Source of the DNA: Gymnorhina tibicen
Lineage: Eukaryota > Chordata > Aves > Passeriformes > Artamidae
NCBI GenBank assembly: GCA_013399875.1
Contig: VXAZ01005694.1
Location: 667,331-731,330, forward strand
DNA: 64,000 nt
Direction of reading: 5' to 3'
The position numbers and the translations under genes are program-made. A model generated the notes under the pieces. That model was not told where the DNA came from, did no database searches, and was given only the letters and a program-made list of their open reading frames with translations. Below, piece after piece: positions 35,501 through 46,720 of this stretch (positions are counted from its first letter, which is position 1; each line of letters starts with the position of its first letter).

Positions 35501-38500
35501 CAGGGCTGCCTTCAAATAAAAGCTTTAATAGCCCAGCAGAACAGTTTGGTTCTCTCCCCCTTTTTTGTCTGCAAGAAACACTGTGGAAGATGCAAGGTAG
35601 CCCTAACGGGAAGCAAACTTCTTTCTTTGTTTGGGAAAGACTAGTCAAACAGCAGCTAGGACAAAGTAAATGGTGTACTGTCTACCTGAACTAGTTTGGG
35701 GTACCTATGTCTTGTGATGTAGTTGTCATTAAGGAGTAGATGTCTTTGAAAACCAAGGACTTGAATTCAAATTTTATATCTGTCAGAGATTTCTTGTACT
35801 ACCTTAGGGCAGTCACTTCAATTCTAATGTAATTATTAGACTAGAAGTTTACTTCAAGAAAGCCTGGGGACAATAAATGCTTTTAGACCTTTAAATAGTT
35901 GAATACCTCATCAGTGGGAGGCTCCACATGCAAGCACGTAGGCTGGTGTTGTAATTGTGTAACAATGCTTGGAAGTAGATGAGGTTTCTTTTGTGGCCTG
36001 CTTGGCCTCCAGATTAGTTTTCTTTCAATCTATTTTAATGTCAAAATAAGTTTCTTGTAGAAGAAAGGGACCATGAAGGTCATGTCTGAGAAGAACATTC
36101 GGGGGTGTGAATATGTGAAATGCCTCTGTTTCCCAGGGGAGAAAAAGCCATCCATCGGAATATTTTCAGCTAAGGAGGTTGTATCTTCACCTGTACCTTC
36201 CCTGTCTTGTCCAAACAGCTCTGGCAGTATCTAGTGTCCTGTCCATTCACTGGGCATCCAACAGAACATGTTCTCCACAAGGAATCTCAAGGCCATGAGG
36301 TTTCAAGGAGCCTTCAACTCTGGGTGCTCCCTCTTGGATCAACCAGAGTTTGCTACTTAAGATACCTTCACTCTGTCCTACAGAACATATCCCCATGCTC
36401 CTGCATTTCCTCCCATCTCGTTGCATTTAAACACCACCCCCAAGCCCCCAAACCTTTGGGTCCTGACCCAGGAATACACCAGGACCCTTCTAAAAAGCAC
36501 AAAGCACACTGTCTTCCAACAGGAGTAGAAGAAAGTTCTGCTCTCTATGTGGTGAGGGGCAGGCTCATACTCCTGCTTTAAAAAGACTGGAGGTTATAAA
36601 ATGTTTCTTAATGGAATGTAGGAGACTCAGCAAGTTGGTGCAAAGGAAATGTTTTTCCTCTCAGTCCATTTTAAACTCTCTCCCTGTGTTTTACCCATTG
36701 GCACTGAAGCGCTCATCTGAAATAGCTCTCCCCTGTAGAAACTTCTGTCCCAGAGAGCGACGTGGTTGAGAGAACATCTTCATGCAATATCCCAGTGGTA
36801 CTTATTAGCCCTTAAATGTATCCCTGATGCCCTTTTCCTGTGGAAGCCAGGAGGGCTGAGACACTAAACCTGCCTGCAAGCATCAGGGTGCAGTAAGAAT
36901 GAAGAATGCTTCCTCCCAAGAACCAAGACTGTGGACAGACGCCAAGTCAGAAGTCATTCCAAAGCAAGGAGTTAAGTAAAAAGCATCCTACTTTTCCTTT
37001 AAGTGCGAAGATTTACTAAAAATTGAAATTAACAAATACAAACACCCTGCTCCACACAGTGTAGTTAGGACAGCTTAAGCCAGGTGAGAAATTTAAATAT
37101 TCTGCCTGTGCCAGAGGACCTTCCTGCAGTATTTCTGCCTGCATACAAAGAGCCTTTGCAGCTATAGGTGTGCCAGAGAAGAGGTGCAGAATGTGTTCTG
37201 CTAATGGGCAAAGGTGAGCAAGCACAGCCTTAGAAGTACATTGAACCTAATTTGTCTGCAGCACATTGCAATGACAGATGGCTCTGAGGTGAGCACACCC
37301 TGCAAGGAACCATCCTGCAAAGACATTCTGCAAAGACCATTCCCAGAAGACAAGGAAGTTGCTCTGAAATAGGAAGAGATAGGGTTAATTTGAAGCATAG
37401 TGACTATTCTAGAATACTTCTCTGTATAGCTGTCCCGATTTCAAGCCTAGCGTTTTATGATTAAGTTGAATTTCTTTTCAGGTACTTGTCCTTGCTCAAA
37501 AGGCAGCTCCAAGAGCTCAAGCTGTCTCTCTTTCCTTTCCCACATCAGGGATTCAGAAAGAAAACACAAGCTTACAATATTGTCTGTGTGGTATAAAATG
37601 ACTTATGGAATTGTCAAATTGAAGTTTCACATCCAGGTTTATAAGCCACCATGGTCACATTCCCTGTCTGAAGGGGCTGCAGTGCCTTGCACAGTGTTTT
37701 TCTTACAGGTTCTGCAACAAGATTTGCAGGGTCAAGATAACGAGGCAAAGTTTTTGCTAGCCAGAGCTCAGGACTGTGGAATTACACACTTCATTAGTGC
37801 TTCAGGTAACGTCACCGAGATTTTCATGAGCAGCACTGAAATGTGTAGAGACTGAGCTCAGCAAAAGAGGCAGTTTCTCCCCTGACCCTGGTGGGAGATG
37901 GTCCTGTGTCAGAAGCAAGGCAAAGGAACATTGATCCTTCAGACCTCTCACATGAGCTTGCATCTTGTACTGCCCCTTGGGTCTTCGTTCTCTGCCATGG
38001 ATATTGAAGCTGTATCCAGCACACCAAGTGTCTCACTGGAACAAGCTTTGTGTCTTTAGGGAATTCATTTGCTGCTAAACTCTAAAGGTTGTCCCTGTTT
38101 TCTAGACAGCATGTGGTGTTTGTGTGCGAGGGTATTTGGTGGCTGCTGGATCAGAGTGTAGTACCAGCAGATAGTTACTGGGTCACACAGTACGACACCC
38201 TGGCATACAGGGGAAGTAGGATTATCAGATCCTGAAAAAACTTTAGCTTGTTGTGTATCCCCTAGAAACAGCATAACATTTTCCTTGGAGAAGGGCCACT
38301 CAGAAATGAGTCAAGCCAAAAGTCTATGAACACAGCAAAGAAACCACTGACTAGTTCAGGCCCAAATGCTAAACCTTCAGTACAGAACATTTTCTGCCTA
38401 GGAAGGTTTCTCAGTGCTTTCCACTGACTGCAGCCAGGCACCACCTTTGTCTTCATGGCATCAAGTCATTCACATCCCTTTAACACACAGTTTTTTTCCT

Positions 38501-39424
38501 AGGAGCTGCATGATTTAAGGGTCAGACAAGCAAAAGCCAGTCTCTAGTCAGGGCAGCGTCTCTTCACCTGGGAGTCTTCTTGCATTCCTTCACTTGCTGC
38601 TCTCCAGTTCCTAAACTCAGCTCTCCCCTGTGAGTGGAGTTACCGCTGACGCTGCAATGAAAGTCACACCAAGCCAGGCACAGACCACACAAGGACGGGT
38701 AGGACACGGCTGTTCTCCCACTCCTGCTTATTTCCCTCTCTGCTCATCATTTCCTGGTCTCGCTTTCCTCTGCCCTGCTTGGAACCTCCTTTTCATCCTC
38801 CCTCACCTCTCACTTTCTAAAACCGCGTTGCTCTGCTTGACACTTCCCTGGGCCCTGTCCAGCGCTCAGGAACAGATGGCACAGCCTAGTTAGCCCCCGA
38901 GAGGGGGACAAAAAAAGGGTTGCCTTGGTGTATCAGTGCTGCATCTCTGATGCCTGGTGGAGGCCAGAAATCTCATTCTGTGCATTGTGGCCCCTAGGAT
39001 GAAGCTGAGTATTTAAATGTTGTTTTATGACACAGCTCACGATTTCTGGACGAGTTCTTTCTCAAAGCAAGGAGCCCTGTGGGGGAAAGAGTCTTGCAAA
39101 GCACTTGGAGTCTGCAGTGGATCCAAAGCATGTGGATGCACACCTGATCTCCAGTACAGGAAATAAAGTGGCCCATTTTCCATCAGCTGAGCCAAACTAA
39201 GTTTAAAAAAAAATAATGAAGGCAATTAAAAAAAAAAATAAAGAAAAGCTGCTGAAGGCCCGTGTGCTCGTAAACACACACCATAATGAATTAGGAAAAT
39301 TTAGATCATCCCAAGGGCTATTTGACTACAATATACAGAGATCAGCTTCTATTTGCTATACCCCAGGGTTGTGCAGCTGAAGCTGAATATAAGTTAGATC
39401 ACATCAGATACTTCCCATGCTTTG
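29584..39424. other. RERG intron: unique sequence
   Basis: No gene, RNA or named repeat recognised. Open frames of 100-134 codons (for example 32,369-32,773 and 37,457-37,855) are composition noise as far as I can tell. Confidence 0.6.
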
Positions 39425-39490
39425 CAGTGCCCAGAGTGGGACCAGTGATCCTTGGGGTCCCTTTCAACTGAGCATATTCTGTGATTGAGT
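39425..39490 (+). mobile_element. CR1 3' tail remnant in the RERG intron
   Basis: The segment reads GGGACCAGTGATCCTTGGGG, then TCCCTTTCAACTGAGCATATTCTGTGATTGAG. This is the order of the CR1 terminal block: a GGACTAGATGA-like part, GGTCCCTTCCAAC, then the ATTCTGTGATT terminal repeat. Only the last 60-70 bp are recognisable; the sequence upstream does not obviously continue the element. Confidence 0.6.
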
Positions 39491-41102
39491 GGTGAGAGTG
39501 ATAAATTGTCATAAATTGGATTCTCAGCTTGTTCTCTAAAGCACGCAGGAAAGGCTTTGTGAAACAAATCATGAAAGGCTCTTTGGAGCCTTGGGTATGA
39601 ATAAAATAAGTTAGGAGCAGACCTAGATAAATTATAGAAAATGCCTGCCTCACATGGTGGGAGGAGCTTTTGAAGCGGGGAAAAAACCTCCAGAGATCTG
39701 CTCCCATGCTGTTCAGACAGGCACTGACACCAGGCTCGTCTGCTGTCATGTAGAAGGAGAGGCATGAGTGGGGGGTCTGGCTGCCAGCCTCAACACATGG
39801 CCCTCACAGGGTGCTCAGAGCTGCTCTTCCATCTCCAGACAAGAAGCATGTGCTGAATGTAGCACTTCTGGCCTCAGCATAGGTACAGTTTGCGTGTAGG
39901 AAGCAGTCAATGCTTAACTCTGTTACAAAATTGACATTTTCTGTATAAAAGCCATATTTCAAGAGCAGGTTTTCATTAAATTGAGTTCAAATGGGCTCCT
40001 CTGCTTCGTTTAGACTAAATACAGAAAAAGAAATACTTTTAGCCCAGAAGGTGACCATGAATCTCTAAATTTTAAAAAACCACTTTGTTCTCTACAGGTA
40101 TTTCATGTTCACATATCTTTTGTTCTCCAGGACAAGCGTATCTTCCAAAACTTATTGCGAGTTTAAAATCCAAACACTCAGCCCCCTGTAACACCACTCA
40201 CTCCTGCTCCACAACAACAACAAAAAAACCCCAAATCCCTCCAAGAAACAAAATCATTGTCCTAATAAAAGGAAAAGCACGGGAGCAGCTAGAGAACCTG
40301 AACTTGCTTAGCAGTGTTCTTGAGCAGAGACCATTAATTAAAAAAAAATTGGTGATACTTTATATCTTGTCCCATCAGGATGGATGAGCACATTCTGTTC
40401 ACAGAAGCAGGCTGGGAGCCTCACTGGCCACAGTTAAGGATTTATTAGAGTCAAACTCCCCCAAGATCAAATGGGACACGCAAGTAGCCCGGTGTTAGTA
40501 TTTGAAAGGGACAGGTGTGAATTAAAGCTTTAGAGCAGATTTTCCAGACAAAGCATCTAATCCCGAGGCCTGTGTAACCCAGCTGTATGAAAAAGCATTA
40601 GCAACAAGCTGCAGTTCCATGCCTAGGGATACACAATGGTCCCACGTCCTCTTTCAAGCTCCTTAATAACAGCAGTATCTTGATTCCTCAAGTGGGCATC
40701 AACCAGTGGGCATTCACACCTCTACCCTCTCCCATTTCAGGGTCCTTGACCCAGGTTAAAACTCCCTAGCAGAGACCAACAGCACTAGATTTTGGAGCTT
40801 CCCAAAAGGCCTGTTATTTTCAGCACACCCTGTTTCCAGCTCCACACAACTACAAAAGTTAGCCATAAACTGATTTTCTTACTTAAATAAGCCATGGGTT
40901 GTTTTTGCCTCTGTTTAAAATTTTATGCAAGATGAAATGTTAAAGCTGACAAGCTTGAAGTGAAATATCAGAACGTTCCTTGACCTTGTCATCGCCATTC
41001 GCTTTTTGCTCCTCTGCGCAGTGAAAATATTTTATTTTAAAAAAACCAGCATATTCCCATGAAACTTGTTGATTTTCATGAATTGGCATTTTCCAGAAGG
41101 GG

Positions 41103-41140
41103 AAAAAAAAAAAAAAAAAGAAAGAAAAAAAAAGAAAATA
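41103..41140. repeat. A-rich (A)n/(AAAG)n low-complexity tract
   Basis: About 38 bp of A broken by single Gs, a purine-only strand. It creates a poly-Phe stretch in the minus-strand frame that crosses it, which is not a real protein. Confidence 0.95.
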
Positions 41141-42643
41141 GTTAGCTGGAAATTTTTCAAGTAGCTCTCTACACGAGAAATGCAAAGCAGAAGAATTGCC
41201 CCAGCCAGTCCAGTTTGAGTTCCCCAAGGGCTTCTGCTCTGCTCCTTTAACTCTGAAGAGAGAGCCAGAAGATAGAGCCTTCCCTGAACCCCCCCCCTCC
41301 CCTCAAGACTGTATAATGTGAAATAGTTCTCACTGCTTCTTGGGTTGCTTTACGCTATCATAAACCCACACGTGTGTTGCATTAATGGAACTGATGCAGG
41401 CAAGGGGTAGACGTGAAAATCCCTGTTTGGTATCCAGACACAAAATCAGTGTTTGCTCCAGGAACATCCCCAGACAGTTACTGGTTTCTGTGCAGGACTC
41501 TTTCCTTTGTCACGTGGCTCCTTCCCAGCTTTCTGACCTTGCATCCCACCCCACAAAGAGCTTCCTTTCCAAGCTTGGACTGCCCTAAGCAGCCCCCGGG
41601 GCTTGCAGTTTGAAGGGAGTGCTGCAATCAGCTGATCTCCATCACCTGGCCCCCGATTCTCCCACGGCCACGGACTGCATTTCCCATCAGGGATTTGTCC
41701 TGTGAAGCTCCCAGCCACGCTGGTGGAGAGGGTGATGGAGAAACAGCTGCCCTGGGGCCAGCTGATGCGAGTGACAGGGCAGGGACGGTGACAGAGCTCT
41801 CAGCAGGGGCTCTGCAAGCTCCTTGGCTGCTCTCTTTACTTGGCAGGTTACTCTGGGATGAAGCTGATGCAGAGAGAAGACACCGTGCTATAAACATGCC
41901 TCATGCTGCACAGTCCAAGCCCATTAAAAGAGTAAAGAAGAAAACACCAGCAAAACTGAGTGTGGAACAACTTGGGAGAGACTGTTAGCAGTACAAATAA
42001 TTTTGACATGTGCAGCAGTGGACGGCCTGTTTCCAGCTACTGAAATTGAGAACAATATACCTGAGTGGTCAGCCAGAGCCCAGAGTGCATTCCTACATCC
42101 CGAGGAAATCAGCAAGCCCTGAAGTTACTATGGTGCTGAAATACAGTTTTTAAAGCTGTGATTTAGTTATTCACTCTTGATGAGGAAAATTGTGTATCTA
42201 AACATAAATTTTCAAAATTACAAGCCAGATCTATAAATAAAAGCTGTATTTTCATGATTTACAGCTACATTTGATACTGGCCTTGCTAATGATGTCTGTG
42301 TAACTGATGTGTTACCCAGAAAAAGCACAATATTTCAGCTCTTAATACCTGAATGAGAGTTTATTGGGAGAGTTTATCAAATGGTGCACTTCATCAGAGT
42401 TAAGAGGAATCTTCTCTTTATAACACGACACAAGTTATATCAGGACATGGGCACTATCAGCCTATTATGCAGTATTCCCAGGAGGCTGCAGATTTGAGAA
42501 GTATACATTGAAAACTTGCCAGTATTCAGCTTCAGTTTTTCATAAATCTTCATGGTTTCATTCCTGTTTTTCCTTTGTGCAGATAGGAATGGTGGAACAT
42601 TTCCAAGATGGAGATGAAGTAGTCTTCCCATCACTACTCTGGC

Positions 42644-42657
42644 TTTTTTTTTTTTTT
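42644..42657. repeat. Poly(T) run
   Basis: Fourteen T residues in the RERG intron. No element boundary is recognisable. Confidence 0.9.
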
Positions 42658-43501
42658 AAATTAGATTTGGTACCTCGGCGCACAGCCTTGTACAAAGGGT
42701 CAGCAAATGTCCTCTGCAATGTTTTTGTCCTGTATCATTCCACCAGGAATTGTGGTGAACTGAGGCCACGGTACTGCTCCACATTTCACCTTTTGAAGTG
42801 CTGAGGAAGGAGATGGCTTATAAATCTCAAGACTGTTTCTTCAAAACTAAAGAGATAAAAGGAAACTTTTGCAACAATCTTGTTAGAAAACTATTATCTT
42901 GTGTAAGAGATTTTGCTGTTAGAATGGTATCTCAAACTTTCACATAACTTGGTTAGGAAGGAACACAAAAAATCTGTTTTGATTGTATTTCTCAAAAGTT
43001 TCAGAACATCCTAAAATAGTTTGGAAGTCTTGCAAGAATACATTCTATAATGAGATTTGTGGGACTCTTTGCTTCTGCTTAAACTGGAGTGTAGAGGGGA
43101 AAAAAAACCCACAACAAAGTCTACGCAGAGTTTGCTAAGACTGAAATAGGTATGATTTGAGATGGGAATATAGTTTTGTTTCATCTGTATTGTCATGTTT
43201 TGTATACATGAGAAAATATCTTAAATGTGCTTCGTGTTTACTGTTCTGATCTCACATTAACTTACCGTAGTCCGTTATTTTTTACACTGTAATTCCATCT
43301 CTAAGAAATCGGGAGGTGCAGATTTAATTACTCAAGAAGCACGAGTCTAATCGGTAAGGGAAAAGCAACAGGGGGAGGTGCTTCTGGAAAAGTGTGAACT
43401 GTCACCAGTAAAAATGTGGAACGGGAAAATACCTGAATCCAAACGTTCCATTTCGCTGTTGTCTTTGTGATCCTGGTTTCCTGAGGAAACTTCATTTACT
43501 G

Positions 43502-43510
43502 CCCCCCCCC
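43502..43510. repeat. Poly(C) run
   Basis: Nine consecutive C residues. A related C-run occurs at about 41,290-41,298. Both are places where base-call errors are likely. Confidence 0.9.
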
Positions 43511-46004
43511 ATCATTCTGTCTTGCTCTATTTAGCCATCTCTCTCCTATTTTAATTATTTGCTGACCAAACTGCATGCAAATGTGACAAATAGATACAGT
43601 TACCTGAAACATATTGTGTCCTTATAGTGCATGTAAAGCCCCTGTTGAAGAAATTGCTCATTGTAAGCTCTCCTCTTCAGACATCTGAGCCTAATCTTGG
43701 GAGCCACATCTGAAAAAAACCCTGGACTCCGTCGGTGTTGCTCCTCCCAGACTGAGCTGCTTCCACAGGTGTAGCAGTTCAGTTCTCAGCACACCCGACC
43801 AGGCTGTGTTAGGTGCTATGCAAACACAGACCAAGAGCAAAGATTATCGCGAGAGGTCCCGCAGGGCAGGAAAATGCCTAGAAAATAGCTCTAGAGTGAA
43901 ATACTTCCAGGCATACAAACTGGTGTTGCTTGCCCTTCCCACACTGACTCGTATTTGTAACACAAGAAGGGGTAAAGAACTTCACTTAAAGGATGAGTCT
44001 AGGTGCAGTTCTTCATCGCTTGTCGTATTCCCAGAGTGAACCAAGGAGAGAATTAGATTTTAAATTATTTTCAAGTGCTGAATTCAGCTGCAGCTCAAGC
44101 CCTGAATTTCTATGCCGAGGCAGACGCCTCTGTTGCAGATGACTGTAGTTAATTATTCATCGCCCGCAAACTGCAGTGATGAAAACAGACCTGGAGATGC
44201 AAGAGTAATTTTATGCTCGTAAGTCAAATCCACCAGCACTGAGCAAGCAGCTGCAGCCTCAGCAATTCGAGAGAGGAATAAGTTCTGCCAGGCCACCAGC
44301 AAAAACTAGGCCACAGTTTAGGGTGCAGATGGCAGGAGGTTATGAAGGAATGGATGTGGCTGATGTGCTTTCTGTAGCAGTTCTAATGTAGTGTGCAGCT
44401 ATCTGCCGTGCATTTACTACAACTTGTACTTTCCTGCAGCTGTTCTTCTTTCTGGAAATGCGTGCTTGCAGGCCATGGTGACAGATGCTGTACAGACAGT
44501 GTGTTTCACTGATTCTCTAAATGCTCTAAGAGGTAACAGCCTAGGATGCTGAAGTTCTCTGTACCCTGCAAGATGAGTGCCATGGCACAATATCAAGCTC
44601 CTGGGAAAACACTGGAGTCCTTTCTTGCAGGAGAAGTGAAATATTTAGTCCCTAATTCCCTGTGGGGCACAGCAGGGGCACAAAGGGATGTGGAGCTCTG
44701 CTCTCAGCGTGGTTCTGCACTGGCTCCTAGCATTTGGCACATTTGCCACTCGGAGCAAGTTGTTTCACTCTCTCCTGAAATGCATCCGGCTTAGGGGGAA
44801 AGCGTGGATTCTTTTTCATAGCACAAAGTAGCTGGGACTTGTCTGGACAGAAAATGACGGGCTCCTATAGCCATCCCAGCTTCTAGAGGGGAGGCTGGCA
44901 GAATGGAGGTGCCTGAGTGTGCCAGAAATAACACAACCCCTCTCTCCTGCAAGGGTGCCCATCTGTCCTGCTCTCCCTGCTCTGCCTTGGAACTGCACTG
45001 TGATCTTTGGCAACCTTCTGCTTCCAGCCTTCTCATTTACGAAATGGGGGCTAGCAGTGTTTCCTCCCCTTCCAAGGCCTGCTACAAAGCTCTAAGACAG
45101 AAGATTCTAGAGAGGTCTAAAAATACCATGGCTGCTAAAATTTGGAGAGCCTTTGGATCAGAAAAGCCAGTGAGAAGCATCTGGAATCTATCCCAGATCC
45201 AACAAGGTGCATTCATTTCCAGTTAGACTTTGTCATCTGGGTGGCAATGAATCAAGGAGAGGAGAAATTCTATTTCACATGTGCTCTAGCAAGACATTGC
45301 ATTATTGTTTGTAATACAAGTAAGTGCTGGATAATATTCCAAATAGGACTGCTTTGTACTTTAGTGCCTCTGGCAACGGCGTTAAGTGCATAAATATTGC
45401 AGTTCTGCATTGAAAGGTGATTCTGCTTAAGAGAAAATTTAGATGGTTTGAATTTTGGTAATATTCTGACAAGAGACATATTTTAAAATTCTCTATAAAA
45501 AGAAAAAGCCACGGGATGAGGGCTCTGAAGCAGACATCTTGGCTCTCTTCGCCACAGGCAGTGCAATGCCAAGAGCCCTAAGAAACCCAGCCTTTGTGCT
45601 GACTGATCCTAAAGCTTCCAGGGTTGTGAAGAAAAACTGTCAAAACCAAACCATCTCTTCAAAACGTTTCGACTTTGACAAATAAGCAAAGGCTAATGGA
45701 AAAAAAAAAAGAAGAGTATAAAAAAACCCCAAACCAAACCCAACCCTCCTGGAATTTTTCTCAGCCGTGCTAGTAAACATTGAAGTGCAATGGCTCCAGC
45801 TAAGCAAACAGGAAAGCATGCCCTGCTGTCTAACTGTGCAATCTGGCAGTGGCAAAATAAAGACTAGATTAAAGGTGTGTTGGACCACAGCAACCAAGAG
45901 AGTTCTGGATCTCTAAATAACGCCATGCAATAAAACACATAAAGATAGTGCCTTTTTGTGAGCTAAACCCTATTTTGCCATGCAGGTTGATGCCTTGAGG
46001 TGGC

Positions 46005-46475
46005 CACCTAAAAACAGACTAGACAGGAATAACAGAATAAAGGTAGGTATTTATTTGAAGGGCCTTCAAAGGTACACCCTGGGCAGTCAAAAGGCTACAC
46101 CCAAGATGGACGCTGGGTCAGGGGTTCTTCACACTTTTGTAAATTTGGTCCATTTGCATATCAGGGTTGATTCTCCAATTATAACTTCAGTTAATGATGT
46201 AATTACTCCAGGTTTGTCCCCCCTCTCAAGGCTTTAGTTTACACATTTTGGGGCCTGGTGTCCTTGAAGAGCAAACCTAGAGAGGGTTTGCTGTCTGACC
46301 AGCATGAGAGAGAACAGCAGCTAACAGGTCTGAAACTTCAGAGTTACACACCTGGCAGTGAGGGATTTGAAAAATATAAAAGTTAAAACCTAAGGCATCA
46401 AGGTAATCGGGGCTGATGTTGTGGTGAAGCCATCCGGGAGAGCATACTGGAACCCGCTGTTGGCCAAAACAGGTA
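46005..46475 (-). mobile_element. Solo endogenous-retrovirus LTR, minus strand
   Basis: The segment with TATTTATTTGAAGGGCCTTC, AAAGGTACACCCTGGGCAGT, CAAAAGGCTACACCCAAGAT, GGTCCATTTGCATATCAGGG and TAATGATGTAATTACTCCAG matches, from memory, an LTR found many times in passerine genomes. On the minus strand, AATAAATA near 46,050 would be the LTR polyadenylation signal, which supports the minus orientation. No gag, pol or env sequence is attached on either side, so it is a solo LTR. I could not settle the ends or find a clear target-site duplication. A TGGCCA hexamer occurs near both edges (about 46,000 and 46,470), but the flanking bases do not match. It inserted antisense to RERG. Confidence 0.7.
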
Positions 46476-46539
46476 AATAATGACTTCAGGAAAAATGCAC
46501 ATCTGTTCCCTCCTTTTGACTGGCAAAAAGCATCACTGG

Positions 46540-46720
46540 TATTGCAGCGCCTCCCTAATTTACGGAATTAGCCCCCGGGATAATTACGGCTGTGGCCTTT
46601 GTGAAGGGCTCTGAGTGTTGCGCAGGTGCCGCGCTCTCCGTGAGGTGTTATTCCAGCCCCGTTGCTGGGATACCATTACATTATGGGAGTGCTCACGGTG
46701 GTGATACTGCCAGGAGGAGG
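46540..46720. promoter_or_regulatory. Candidate conserved noncoding block with homeodomain-type palindrome
   Basis: Just right of the LTR, a CpG-richer unique stretch contains CTAATT (46555-46560) and AATTAG (46566-46571) in inverted orientation with a 5-bp spacer. These are TAATT-type homeodomain cores. Several CpGs follow over the next 120 bp. Retained CpGs in otherwise depleted intronic DNA can mark functional or hypomethylated sequence. No conservation data are available to me. Confidence 0.25.

Larger units (their letters stand above)
39491..46004. other. RERG intron: unique sequence with simple tracts
   Basis: Contains the A-rich tract at 41,103, C-runs at about 41,290 and 43,502, and the poly(T) at 42,644. 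No exon recognised. Confidence 0.6.

Noticed and set aside
41100..41227. Minus-strand frame with a run of Phe residues
   Set aside because: Produced by the A-rich tract; no gene.
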